This document shows positions 37,176 to 45,281 of a stretch of DNA of 64,000 nucleotides, in pieces. Location of the stretch: NCBI RefSeq assembly GCF_009363695.1, contig NZ_CP045403.1:3172501-3236500 (forward strand), in the 5' to 3' direction. This DNA is from Bacillus sp. THAF10 (lineage in GTDB: Bacteria; Bacillota; Bacilli; Bacillales; Bacillaceae_I). The translations under genes were made by a program, and so were the position numbers. The notes under the pieces are model-generated. The model worked only from the letters and a program-made list of their open reading frames with translations. It had not been told where the DNA came from and made no database searches. Every line of letters starts with the position of its first letter. Position 1 is the first letter of the stretch.

Positions 37176-38867
37176 TTAGTGGTTTCTTTTCGTCCATTCT
37201 TCACTAGTAAATTCTGTTTCATATTTACTACCATTACCTAGCACAAGACGAATATTTTTTACGTACCATCCACGGCCATTAACGGTAGCATCTGTTTTAT
37301 ACGTGAAACGAATAAATCTCGTATTCTCAGGTACTTGTAGTTTTTGTTTGGACCATTGTTCATCGTTTCCAGTGAAGGAATGAATAGTTGTCCAATTTTG
37401 TCCATCAGTAGAAAGTTGGACAAATCCGTAATCAGATTCGTTTTCAATATGGTGCCAGGTATCGAAACAAAGAGTTGCAGCTTGTTCTAGCTCAATTTCT
37501 GTAGTCAGTGCTCTTTCTAGATTATCTCCGTAACCGGCGAACCAGGCTTTTTTGCGCTGATCTATTTTTATTGGAATGGCATCGGCAACAAGCCGTGCAA
37601 AGGGTCTTCGTGCCACATTTGTTGATACCGTCTTCCTCGATGGGTGTACTCTGTTGGTTAACAAAATAGCGATTGTGTCGTTTTCTTGATTAACAACAAT
37701 GGAAGTGCCCGTGTAACCAGTATGCCCAAGTGATCCTTCATTTGATAAGGCATCCATAAACCAGCCTTGATTCAGCTCCCAACCAAGTCCATGGTCATCA
37801 CCTGGAAACTCTGGAATTCTATTTTCTGTTAACAGGTTTATTGTTTCAGGCTGTAAAATGCGTTGCTTCCCATAGCGTCCTTCTTTTATAAACATATGAG
37901 CAAGCTTAGCAAGGTCTTTTGCAGTTGAAAATACGCCTGCATGACCTGCAACCCCTTCAAGTGACCAGGCATTTTCATCATGCACTTCTCCCCAAACAAG
38001 CCCTCTGCCAACTGCTGGTTGGTACTCTGTTGCAGCAATCCGATGTTTCAATGAGGATGGAGGATTGTACATCGTGTCATGCATTCCAAGTGGTTCTGTC
38101 AAATGCTCTCGTATAAATTCATCAAGACGCTGTCCAGATAATCTCTCCACAAGCGTACCAAGTGTAATCATGTTTAAATCGCTGTATGTATAAGTGGTAC
38201 CTGGTTGGTTTGCGAGTGGATGGGCAAGCACTCGTTGAATTCGGTCTTCTCTTGTTTTCCCCTGTGCATAAAGTGGAATCCACGCAGTAAATCCAGAAGT
38301 ATGTGTCATCAGTTGCTCGATCGTGACATTTTCTTTACCATTGGCTGCAAATTCAGGCAAGTGCTCTGCAACTGGATCGTCTAATTGAAACAGTCCCTGC
38401 TCATATAGAACCATCGCTGCTGTTGTGGTGAAGACTTTACTAATAGATGCGAGATCAAAGATGGTGTCTTCTGTCATCGCAATAGGTTCTTCTGCTTCCG
38501 TGAATTGATTATCTTTATATCGGTAGGCATGGCCATATGCGTCATGCTTTACAATTTGACCGCTTCTGGCAACAAATGCTACCGCCCCAGGCATGACACC
38601 ATCATTAATCAATCCTTCCATTAAAGGGTCAATCTCGTCCAAAGTACCCTGAAGCATTCCCGCACTTTTTGCTGAACCCCGTAGTAACACAGGTAAAGAT
38701 GGGGCAGGATTGTTCCAAGTAAAAAAGGGATGCACCCTTTCTACTGAACTTTTGGCTGCAGCATTTGGAGTGATGTTCTTTCCTCCTTCCTGTGCGAAAA
38801 TAGGAGCTTGAATGAGCGAGGTACATAAAACTGCGGCCAATGTAATGGATAGCGTTTTCTTTTTCAT
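37176..38867 (-). CDS. amiE: Secreted serine amidase AmiE (YbbE-like), beta-lactamase family with C-terminal beta domain
   Basis: This is a 563-residue protein. A signal peptide ends near FAQ (26). The beta-lactamase/class C-type domain (about 75-440) has the SxxK motif in ASISKVF (Ser about 143), TYSDLN as the YxN-like element and GSLGHTGYTG as the KTG-like element. B. subtilis AmiE is about 441 aa and cleaves peptides from MurNAc. Here a C-terminal extension of about 110 residues (FDTWHHIENESDYGFVQLSTDG...) resembles the beta-sandwich of immune-inhibitor-A/MAM-like modules. It is the first gene of the operon, preceded by a dre-like operator. Confidence 0.88.
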   Translation of the reverse strand: MKKKTLSITLAAVLCTSLIQAPIFAQEGGKNITPNAAAKSSVERVHPFFTWNNPAPSLPVLLRGSAKSAGMLQGTLDEIDPLMEGLINDGVMPGAVAFVARSGQIVKHDAYGHAYRYKDNQFTEAEEPIAMTEDTIFDLASISKVFTTTAAMVLYEQGLFQLDDPVAEHLPEFAANGKENVTIEQLMTHTSGFTAWIPLYAQGKTREDRIQRVLAHPLANQPGTTYTYSDLNMITLGTLVERLSGQRLDEFIREHLTEPLGMHDTMYNPPSSLKHRIAATEYQPAVGRGLVWGEVHDENAWSLEGVAGHAGVFSTAKDLAKLAHMFIKEGRYGKQRILQPETINLLTENRIPEFPGDDHGLGWELNQGWFMDALSNEGSLGHTGYTGTSIVVNQENDTIAILLTNRVHPSRKTVSTNVARRPFARLVADAIPIKIDQRKKAWFAGYGDNLERALTTEIELEQAATLCFDTWHHIENESDYGFVQLSTDGQNWTTIHSFTGNDEQWSKQKLQVPENTRFIRFTYKTDATVNGRGWYVKNIRLVLGNGSKYETEFTSEEWTKRNH

Positions 38868-38925
38868 AATTCCTCCTTCATTTGGAAAGGCTTACATTCT
38901 ATAAATCTAGTGTATGAGTTTAAAC

Positions 38926-38945
38926 GTATAGATGTCTATACCACA
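38926..38945 (-). promoter_or_regulatory. NagR/DasR (dre)-like operator upstream of amiE
   Basis: GTATAGA-TG-TCTATAC is a perfect 7+7 inverted repeat. On the minus strand it extends to TGTGGTATAGACATC, close to the TGGTATAGACA form of NagR sites in Bacillus. It lies just upstream of a candidate promoter (TTTAAA, 17 nt, TAGAAT), where a repressor could block it. Confidence 0.5.
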
Positions 38946-39065
38946 TAAGTCCTGTTAAGGTAGTATTTCCTCAGAAACCCACAGGACATTTTGACTATTT
39001 TGAATATTTAGTAGTTTTAATTATTAGGGTGTGGTTAAGGAGAATGTTGATCATTAGTTGTTTCC

Positions 39066-39186
39066 AGCTGTTGATTGCTGCAAAGGGGGAGATTCTTTTC
39101 GGGAATGAAGCGAAAGTCTTGTGAAGCTGAGGAATCATACAAATCGCTCCGCGGATGCGGAGTTATTTCCATAAATGAACAACTGT
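39066..39186 (-). repeat. GC-richer dispersed repeat, copy C
   Basis: About 120 bp begins CAGCTGTTGATTG and ends ATGAACAACTG, with inverted ends. The inside has GGGAATGAAGCGAAAG and GCTGAGGA...TACAAATCGC, which match the complement of the copy at 60232-60368. It stays in the gap between amiE and the ChaB gene and has no credible open frame. The rest of the gap (38946-39065) shows nothing else. Confidence 0.65.
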
Positions 39187-39230
39187 GTTTAACAGAGCTA
39201 ATCATAAAAAAGAACCGTGAGCTCCCAGTT

Positions 39231-39428
39231 CTATTTTTTGACCCAAGTGTCATTATTGTTTTTTGTATATTTTTCTTTCACTGCACTCCATGCAACCTTG
39301 TGAGCTGTTTCCTCTTTATCATACTGTTCAGATGCTGAATTGAAAGCTTCTTTGTATATCTCTTGGGCATGTTTTGGCAGGTTGTCCTTCACGCCAACAG
39401 GTAAATCCTTCAAAGAATCGTAGGGCAT
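39231..39428 (-). CDS. ChaB family protein
   Basis: This 65-residue soluble protein begins MPYDSLKDLPVGVKDNLPKH and continues with AQEIYKEAFNSA and AHKVAWSAVKEKY. This is the ChaB fold pattern seen in small stress-associated proteins of Bacillus and in E. coli ChaB. Its molecular role is not known with certainty. The start at 39428 follows GGAGTGATTATTAC. The longer frame from 39491 adds a cysteine-rich stretch that lacks a ribosome binding site. A sigma-B-type promoter is visible upstream. Confidence 0.85.
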   Translation of the reverse strand: MPYDSLKDLPVGVKDNLPKHAQEIYKEAFNSASEQYDKEETAHKVAWSAVKEKYTKNNNDTWVKK

Positions 39429-39455
39429 GTAATAATCACTCCTTTTAACATTAGT

Positions 39456-39481
39456 TTTCCCACAATAACAACAACAAAAAC
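39456..39481 (-). promoter_or_regulatory. Candidate sigma-B promoter of the ChaB gene
   Basis: On the minus strand GTTTTT (complement of 39476-39481), a 14-nt spacer and GGGAAA (complement of 39456-39461) approximate the sigma-B pattern GTTTAA-N12-15-GGGWAW. They end 27 nt before the start codon. General-stress control would suit a ChaB-type protein. Confidence 0.4.
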
Positions 39482-39572
39482 TACCAACCATTCTTATAAA
39501 GGAGATTCGCAGAAAAAGAAGAATTATGTAGAGAGCAATTATTTCATCTATTAAAGTGAGGAACCGTCATCG

Positions 39573-40271
39573 ATGCAAAAAATTCTACTACTCTTGCTTA
39601 TTTTATTTTTACTAAATGCATGCTCCAAGAATACAGTCAATACAATAGATACCATATCAAAGCCTTCTGAGTCGATTGAGAAAGCAGAAGAGAAAATCAT
39701 TATGGAAGCTTCCCGATTAGATATGACAGAATGGCTATTACCGAAAAAAAATTCACGTGTCCGTGGAGCCCATGTTTCACATGTGATGGTCCATTTTATC
39801 AATGATGCCCAGCGCTCACCAGAAGAGCCTTATGATCTTGATAAAATATATGGGCTTTTTGAAGAGTATGAAGTGTCCGCACATTACTTGATTGATAGAG
39901 AAGGAGAAATTTATTTATTAGTTCCAGAAGACCGTGCTGCCTTTCATGCCGGTAAGGGACATCTTTTAAACTATCAGGATTATCATTATGGACTTAATGA
40001 TTATTCCATAGGCATTGAGTTATTAGCGGTTGGAACAAAAGAGGAAATGAGCCCTAATATACCTAGTGACGTGTATGACCAAATAGCACCTGCTGATATT
40101 GGATATACAGATGCTCAATATAAGACCTTGAATCTATTGCTTGATGATATTTTAAAGCGTAACCCTGGAATTAAAAAAGACAGAGAGCACATCATTGGGC
40201 ATGATGAATATGCTCCTGTTAGAAAAAGTGATCCTGGCTCGCTTTTTGATTGGAGCAGAATTGGCCTATAA
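39573..40271 (+). CDS. Lipoprotein N-acetylmuramoyl-L-alanine amidase (Amidase_2)
   Basis: This 232-residue protein has a lipoprotein signal (LLNAC, lipidated Cys17) and a zinc amidase domain (about 65-225). The likely zinc ligands are His74 (VMVHF), His210 (IIGHDEYAP) and Asp220 (KSDPG), as in the Amidase_2/PGRP family. SAHYLIDREGEIYLLVPED and AFHAG are typical of the fold. It would cleave the MurNAc-L-Ala bond at the outer face of the membrane. The gene converges on the methyltransferase gene and overlaps it by 6 bp. Confidence 0.9.
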   Translation: MQKILLLLLILFLLNACSKNTVNTIDTISKPSESIEKAEEKIIMEASRLDMTEWLLPKKNSRVRGAHVSHVMVHFINDAQRSPEEPYDLDKIYGLFEEYEVSAHYLIDREGEIYLLVPEDRAAFHAGKGHLLNYQDYHYGLNDYSIGIELLAVGTKEEMSPNIPSDVYDQIAPADIGYTDAQYKTLNLLLDDILKRNPGIKKDREHIIGHDEYAPVRKSDPGSLFDWSRIGL

Positions 40272-41225
40272 ACCCTGTGCTTCACAAACGAGAATTTCGC
40301 GCTTAAATCTGCCTTTTTGCGTAAATCCACGATCCATGATGTGAAAGCCTGCCTGTACTATCTCCTCATCCATTTGCTCAACGGTAATAATGACTGCTTT
40401 TTGGGAAATGCGGCGGGCGTGCTGAATGATGGCAGCCTGCTCTTCCTTTGTGGCATGTGTAGCAATGTTATAGGGAAGGTCAATAATGGCTACATCAAAT
40501 GTATCCTCTACATCTTGAATAGGTCCAAGGGTTACCCTTCCTTGAAAACCAAAATATGCGATATTTTCCCTTGCTCCAGTTGTTACTAAAGGATTAATGT
40601 CTCTTCCTTCTATATCAATTCCCATTGATAATGCCTCTACCAAAACGGTACCAATCCCGCAGCATGGATCGATAACACGAGTATCTTTTACAATTGGTAC
40701 TGCAATATTTACAATCGTTCTAGCATCCTTGGTACTTAAAGCTGTGGAATATTCTCTTGGCTTTTTTACATGTTTTAGCCAAACGGCATCACTTTTTTGA
40801 TAGTGGCCGAAATACCAACGTCCATCCATGGTGGCCATGCCAAACGTGTGATCAGGCTTATGTACGTCAGCTTCCCCTTCAATGACCCAGCCTACTTGTC
40901 TTTCAATTTCTCGCCGCTCTTGGTATTGTATGGATTCCGACTCTTTACGGTCATTGATTTTTGAAAAAATGACTTTGAAGGTTTTATCTTGCATATGAAT
41001 GTTTTTGACTTGATTGATAATTTCTTGAAGGGTTTCTCCTTCATAAAGTATCTCAATTCGTTCTCTTATAAAGGGACTGCGGCTTGGATCAATTCCTACC
41101 TTGCTTTTTATGATTGGTTGTTCTGTAACCTGACCAAAAAGAGCTCTCATTTCCAAAAAACATAAGGAGTGCTCTTCTTTGCTATATCCTAACGTATAAA
41201 CATATGAAGTTGACAATAGATTCAT
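40266..41225 (-). CDS. Trm11-like SAM-dependent nucleic acid methyltransferase
   Basis: This is a 319-residue protein. The N-terminal half (1-150) is probably RNA-binding (THUMP-like position). The C-terminal Rossmann methyltransferase domain has the SAM loop VIDPCCGIGTVLVEAL, an acidic residue after the next strand (EGRDINP) and the catalytic motif DLPYN in the (N/D)PPY position. Family members of the Trm11/RlmKL type methylate guanosine exocyclic nitrogen in tRNA. The exact substrate is not known for this branch. Confidence 0.8.
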   Translation of the reverse strand: MNLLSTSYVYTLGYSKEEHSLCFLEMRALFGQVTEQPIIKSKVGIDPSRSPFIRERIEILYEGETLQEIINQVKNIHMQDKTFKVIFSKINDRKESESIQYQERREIERQVGWVIEGEADVHKPDHTFGMATMDGRWYFGHYQKSDAVWLKHVKKPREYSTALSTKDARTIVNIAVPIVKDTRVIDPCCGIGTVLVEALSMGIDIEGRDINPLVTTGARENIAYFGFQGRVTLGPIQDVEDTFDVAIIDLPYNIATHATKEEQAAIIQHARRISQKAVIITVEQMDEEIVQAGFHIMDRGFTQKGRFKREILVCEAQGL

Positions 41226-41236
41226 CCTTTTTTCTG

Positions 41237-41869
41237 CTAGTGTACTAATGAATGCTTGAAGGCGTAGATGACAGCTTGGGTACGATCTTGAACATCAAGC
41301 TTTGCTAGTATGTTGCTTACATGTACTTTCACTGTTTTTAAAGCTATGAAAAGTTCATCAGCAATTTCTTGATTTGTTTTGCCTTGCGTCATCAAAAGAA
41401 GAACTTCCATTTCTCTTGAGGTAAGTTCTTCATGGGGAAGAATTTCGCTCTTTCTGCGCATCCGTTGCATCATTTTTCCGGCTACCTCTGGTTCTAAAAT
41501 TGACTGTCCCTTAAAGGTAGATCTGATGGCGTTTGCTATTTCGCTTGCCTTTGAGGTTTTCAGCATGTAGCTTGTGGCACCAGCTTCAAGTGCAGGATAA
41601 ACTTTTTCGTCATCCAAAAAGCTTGTCACAATGATAATTTTTGCTTCTGGCCACGCCTCCATTATCCTTCTAGTTGCTTCAATTCCGTCCATTTCCTTCA
41701 TCACTAGGTCCATAAGAATAATATCTGGTTTATGTTCTAGTGCCAAATCAATAGCGGGCAATCCATCATCTGCTTCTGCAATGACTTCGATATCAGGCTG
41801 AGCAGACAAGTAGGCTGTTACACCAATTCTAACCATTTCATGATCATCTACAAACAATACGCGTATCAT
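41237..41869 (-). CDS. liaR: Response regulator LiaR (NarL/FixJ family)
   Basis: This 210-residue protein has a receiver domain with Asp8/Asp9, phospho-acceptor Asp54 (ILMDLVM) and Lys106 region (YMLKTSKASE). A LuxR-type helix-turn-helix follows at about 145-205 (LTSREMEVLLLMTQGKTNQEIADELF). It is the output of the LiaS kinase in cell-envelope stress. Only 2 bp separate it from liaS, and the liaF-liaS-liaR order is the standard one in Firmicutes. Confidence 0.93.
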   Translation of the reverse strand: MIRVLFVDDHEMVRIGVTAYLSAQPDIEVIAEADDGLPAIDLALEHKPDIILMDLVMKEMDGIEATRRIMEAWPEAKIIIVTSFLDDEKVYPALEAGATSYMLKTSKASEIANAIRSTFKGQSILEPEVAGKMMQRMRRKSEILPHEELTSREMEVLLLMTQGKTNQEIADELFIALKTVKVHVSNILAKLDVQDRTQAVIYAFKHSLVH

Positions 41870-41871
41870 TT

Positions 41872-42909
41872 TTATCCCTCCTCACTTGATATGATCGGCA
41901 CTTTTACCTCAAGTCTTGTTCCTTCTTTTACGACACTCACTATTTTCAAAGTTCCGCCTAATTCCACCGCACGATCATGCATGTTTTGAATACCATAGGA
42001 GCCGACTTTAGCCTTTTCTACGTCAAACCCAATACCATCATCTACTATTCTAAGAATGATAAGGTTATCACGCTGAATAAGCAGAATCTCTACTTCCGTG
42101 GCCTTCGCATGCCTCAATGTATTAGAAAGCGTTTCTTGCAAAATCCGAAATAGATGGTCTTCAATTCCTTTATCTATAGGAAAATTCTCCAGTTTCCATT
42201 TAATATTCATCGGAACCTTTTGCATCAACTCAACGAGTAACTCCTCTGCTCCCTCCTGTAAAGTCTTCCCTTTTAATGCCACTGGGCGCAAGTGTAAAAG
42301 CAAAGCTCTCATTTCGAGCTGGGATTGCTGGATCATTTCCTCTACTAGGCGCAACTGTTTTGCTTCACTAGTATTAGTCTCTTCCTTTGATTCTGTTAAT
42401 GCACTCATCAGCATTGATGCAGCAAAAAGCTGCTGACTCACCGAATCATGAAGTTCTCTTGCTAATCTGTTTCGCTCCTGAGACACAATTTCCTGTATTC
42501 TGTTCTCAAAATGCTCTGCTTTTTCTGTAGCGATTTTTTGTGAAATTTTCGTTTGCTCCTGAAAATAGCTGTGCAATCGCAAAACCTTATCTTCTAAGTG
42601 AGCGACTTCTTGAATATTGCTTCTTGGACTGTTCGGTAAATTTTTTCCTTGCTCGATGAAAGATAGCTCTTCTGAGAGAGCTGCAAGCTGCTTTTGCCAA
42701 TAAAGTCCAGAGAATAATCCAGCCACAAGACCTATCCCGATACTTATCATTCCAGCAAATAAAATGAAAGGCAAATCGATTATCTTCTCATTCCATAAAT
42801 CCTTTAAGCTAATCATTGGGAAGAAAAAAAAGAACAGTAAAACAACGACAAGAAAGCTTATGAAACCTAGTCCTATTGCAAACAAAACATGCCTTTGTAG
42901 AAGAGTCAT
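41872..42909 (-). CDS. liaS: Sensor histidine kinase LiaS
   Basis: This 345-residue kinase has two membrane helices (about 8-30 and 48-70) with a very short extracellular loop, as in intramembrane-sensing kinases. A coiled linker follows, then a HisKA_3 domain with His154 (RELHDSVSQQL) and an ATPase domain with N box and G box (VDDGIGFD, GSYGIQNM). It reports cell-wall damage to LiaR. It overlaps liaF by 4 bp (ATGA). Confidence 0.93.
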   Translation of the reverse strand: MTLLQRHVLFAIGLGFISFLVVVLLFFFFFPMISLKDLWNEKIIDLPFILFAGMISIGIGLVAGLFSGLYWQKQLAALSEELSFIEQGKNLPNSPRSNIQEVAHLEDKVLRLHSYFQEQTKISQKIATEKAEHFENRIQEIVSQERNRLARELHDSVSQQLFAASMLMSALTESKEETNTSEAKQLRLVEEMIQQSQLEMRALLLHLRPVALKGKTLQEGAEELLVELMQKVPMNIKWKLENFPIDKGIEDHLFRILQETLSNTLRHAKATEVEILLIQRDNLIILRIVDDGIGFDVEKAKVGSYGIQNMHDRAVELGGTLKIVSVVKEGTRLEVKVPIISSEEG

Positions 42910-43631
42910 ATTCGCTTCACCTCTAAGCTTCCGACCATAACAGAGGTGACAATTTTCACTTTTTGGGTTGCATCCTTATAATCTTCTGTTTGAAAATGAA
43001 TGGTTTGATTAAAAATACTTTTGTCTTCCATCTCAAGGATCACTAATGAACCAACCAAACCAGAATGCCTTACACTCAGTTCCACTTCATAAGGGATGTG
43101 AATTTGAATATTGCCCACCAAATTGCGAATATAAATAAGTGCTTCTCCTTTTGGAAGAACAGTATTACTTAGATCAATGACCGTATCACTTATGCCACAT
43201 TGAATGTTGATATCGTCCCAAATATAGGAGGTATCTGGAGTGTTCTGTTTACCAATAAGCTTATTGGTAAACCATCTTTGCTCTTGTCTATGCACCACTT
43301 CTTTTGTTGCTTCTAATATAGTAGGTTCCAAGTAAACTGGCTGTTTCTTTGCCTGAAAAAATTTATATATAAAATATACAACGGTGGCTAGTAGGATAAA
43401 TCTCATCGCCATCATGTTAAAAATCGTAACAATGAACGAAATCAACCCGATTAAAAATAAGGCTTTTCCGACTATCCCATTCCATTTTCTTTTCCCAAAG
43501 TACAATAGAATTCCAGAAAACAAAAAGGAAAAGATAAGGCCCGTATTGAAAAACAGCACTTCAATAAAAAAGAAGATACCTCCAACTAAAATAATAAAGC
43601 TTACATAATCAGACTTCATTCTATTCAACAT
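42906..43631 (-). CDS. liaF: LiaF, negative regulator of LiaS
   Basis: This 241-residue protein has four N-terminal hydrophobic segments (about 8-90) and a cytoplasmic beta-rich C-terminal domain (about 130-241) with IRNLVGNIQIHIPYEVELSVRHSGLVG, the LiaF/VraT (DUF2154-type) signature. It keeps LiaS off without envelope stress. In B. subtilis the gene follows liaG. Here the gap upstream is occupied by a MITE-like element and then pspA. Confidence 0.9.
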   Translation of the reverse strand: MLNRMKSDYVSFIILVGGIFFFIEVLFFNTGLIFSFLFSGILLYFGKRKWNGIVGKALFLIGLISFIVTIFNMMAMRFILLATVVYFIYKFFQAKKQPVYLEPTILEATKEVVHRQEQRWFTNKLIGKQNTPDTSYIWDDINIQCGISDTVIDLSNTVLPKGEALIYIRNLVGNIQIHIPYEVELSVRHSGLVGSLVILEMEDKSIFNQTIHFQTEDYKDATQKVKIVTSVMVGSLEVKRI

Positions 43632-43675
43632 GCACCTTATCCCTCCCTTACCACTTTGTTTTCTACATATCTAAA

Positions 43676-43860
43676 GGCTGTTTTCGCAAACTTTGTTGCT
43701 ACTGCTTATAGTTAAGACACCCGTCATTAACGTTGCTGTCGTGCTCTTTTCGTGAAGAAAGATATAAATATATGGCAATTCTCCTTTACTTAATGAGTGG
43801 AAAAAGTCCTAGAGCCGACTTTTTATTAAGTTTTTAGCAACAATCTTTTAGAAAAGAGCC
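43676..43860. mobile_element. MITE-like element, copy 3, with perfect 8-bp target duplication
   Basis: This 185-bp element begins GGCTGTTTTCGCAAACTTTG and ends (complement) GGCTCTTTTCTAAAAGATTG. It is flanked on both sides by TATCTAAA (43668-43675 and 43861-43868). The exact direct repeat and GGCT termini mark it as a transposed unit. It lies between liaF and pspA, so it interrupts what would otherwise be one lia operon. Confidence 0.85.
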
Positions 43861-43911
43861 TATCTAAAAAGGCGTAATATGCACGCCTTTTTTAGAATAG
43901 CAGTTTTTATA

Positions 43912-44565
43912 TTATTGGGAAAGAGAATGAGTCTTCTCTTCAGAAATAACCAAGTCTTTTTCTAATTTTGCTATTTTTTCATCAATGGTATGATGATGAT
44001 AAGAAGTGTTCACCTGCTGCTCTAACCGCTCCAAATAGCTCTCCATTTCCTGAAATTTGCTAAAAGAATTTTCTACCTTGTTAGGGTTCACCACTTGGTT
44101 CATGCGATAAGTAGCTCGTGCAATGTTTTCCCTTCCCATCAATTCCAACCTTTTAATATACATATCCTTAAGGCGATGTTTCATTTCTTCATATTTATGC
44201 TCAAGGTTCACAAGATCATCGGTTACTTTTTCAAGAGATTGCTTTAGCTGATTAGCACGATCATTGTATTGCTGAAGCTCACGAGTCGCAAATTCATATA
44301 GCTCTCTTTCTCCAGCCTTTTCTGCAATTGCAGCCTGACTTTGCCTTTTTTCAGAAAGATTGGTTGCTAGACTCAACTCACGAACAAACTCTTCCTTTAA
44401 GAGATTCTGCCGCTCTACTAGTTTTTTTACCTTTTCTACCTCTTTTTCACAATCACGCAAATATTGATTTAACATAGCAATAGGATTCTTTTGCTCTTTT
44501 TTATCTAAAGCGTCATGAAAATCTGCCGTTATAGACTGTTTAATTCTTGAAAAGATATTGGTCAT
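43912..44565 (-). CDS. PspA/IM30 family envelope-stress protein (LiaH-like)
   Basis: This 217-residue protein is almost entirely helical, with long charged heptad stretches. It has the PspA N-terminus MTNIFSRIKQSITADFHDALDKKEQKNPIAMLNQYLRD (the phrase is given only to show start choice; key residues are Phe5, Asp16 and Pro28). It oligomerises on damaged membranes in the family. The start at 44565 is chosen for AGAAGGA upstream. The longer frame from 44610 runs into the MITE-like element. It is probably the LiaH equivalent, as it lies next to liaFSR. Confidence 0.85.
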   Translation of the reverse strand: MTNIFSRIKQSITADFHDALDKKEQKNPIAMLNQYLRDCEKEVEKVKKLVERQNLLKEEFVRELSLATNLSEKRQSQAAIAEKAGERELYEFATRELQQYNDRANQLKQSLEKVTDDLVNLEHKYEEMKHRLKDMYIKRLELMGRENIARATYRMNQVVNPNKVENSFSKFQEMESYLERLEQQVNTSYHHHTIDEKIAKLEKDLVISEEKTHSLSQ

Positions 44566-44596
44566 TTCCTTCTTCCTCTCTTTCATCTCATTTTTT

Positions 44597-44764
44597 TGCT
44601 GTTGTCGCAAACTTTGTTGCTGCTTCGTATCTTTATAAATCTCGTAAGCAACGTTGATGCTGTGCTCTTTTCATAGCGAGGTTTTTATACGTGTTGCTCT
44701 GATTGAAAAAAGTCTTAATGCCGACTTTTTCCTGTTAATAGAAACAACCTTTTAGAAAAGAGCT
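44597..44764. mobile_element. MITE-like element, copy 4 (diverged)
   Basis: This copy is about 168 bp, with left end TGCTGTTGTCGCAAACTTTG and right end TTTTAGAAAAGAGC. It keeps the GTGCTCTTTTC core and an AAAAAAGTC...GACTTTTT hairpin but has many substitutions and a short deletion. No exact direct repeat flanks it. Its right end touches the stop codon of the gene at 44764. Confidence 0.7.
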
Positions 44765-45108
44765 TATTTGTCTAATGATTTCCATTGGTTCTCAAAATTT
44801 GTGAAAGGATCGTTTGTTTCGATGATTTCTTCTCGTTCACTTCTGTTCCACTTTTTATAAACAACATACAGAATATACGCAGCTACAACAGCCAACAATG
44901 CCGGAACATTCGCAATGGAAAATGCAACGGCAATAAAGGCAATGATTCCCCATAAAATTTTAGTCCCGGTAGAATCTGTCCGGAAAAACTCTTTCACTGC
45001 GTAATAAGTAACCACTAAGCTTACTGCCAACCCAAGCAACGGGCCAATATTGGCAAGTAAGATAAAAAATGCAATGACACCTAACAATAACAGTCCAAAT
45101 TTCTTCAT
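44764..45108 (-). CDS. Small membrane protein of the lmo0954/LiaI-like type
   Basis: This 114-residue protein has four short hydrophobic segments (about 4-20, 22-38, 50-66 and 67-83), then a charged cytoplasmic tail (KKWNRSEREEIIETNDPF). It resembles small membrane proteins encoded next to PspA-type proteins in Listeria and Bacillus, where LiaI or equivalents anchor LiaH. A candidate promoter (TTACAA, 18 nt, TATAAC on the minus strand near 45160-45190) precedes it, so it is likely first in the lia locus. Confidence 0.7.
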   Translation of the reverse strand: MKKFGLLLLGVIAFFILLANIGPLLGLAVSLVVTYYAVKEFFRTDSTGTKILWGIIAFIAVAFSIANVPALLAVVAAYILYVVYKKWNRSEREEIIETNDPFTNFENQWKSLDK

Positions 45109-45221
45109 TTGGCTTTCCTCCTTTCTATGCTTTTAGCTTACCTTCTTTATGTCATCGTTATAATGAGCCACAGCCATATTTTGTAATAAGACTTGAGGCT
45201 TACAGGGACTAGGTCAAACAC

Positions 45222-45264
45222 AAAAAAGCTCACAAAAGGGCGAATCTCACCACCTTTTGTAAGC
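45222..45264 (-). terminator. Terminator of the BclB-like gene
   Basis: On the minus strand GCTTACAAAAGG pairs with CCTTTTGTGAGC (12 bp, one G-U pair) and is followed by TTTTTTGTG. It lies 17 bp past the stop codon. Confidence 0.85.
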
Positions 45265-45281
45265 CTTATTGATTTCTTTCG

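Noticed and set aside
43912..44610. Longer start for the PspA-like gene at 44610
   Set aside because: It extends into the MITE-like element and lacks a site, while the ATG at 44565 has one and gives the standard PspA N-terminus.
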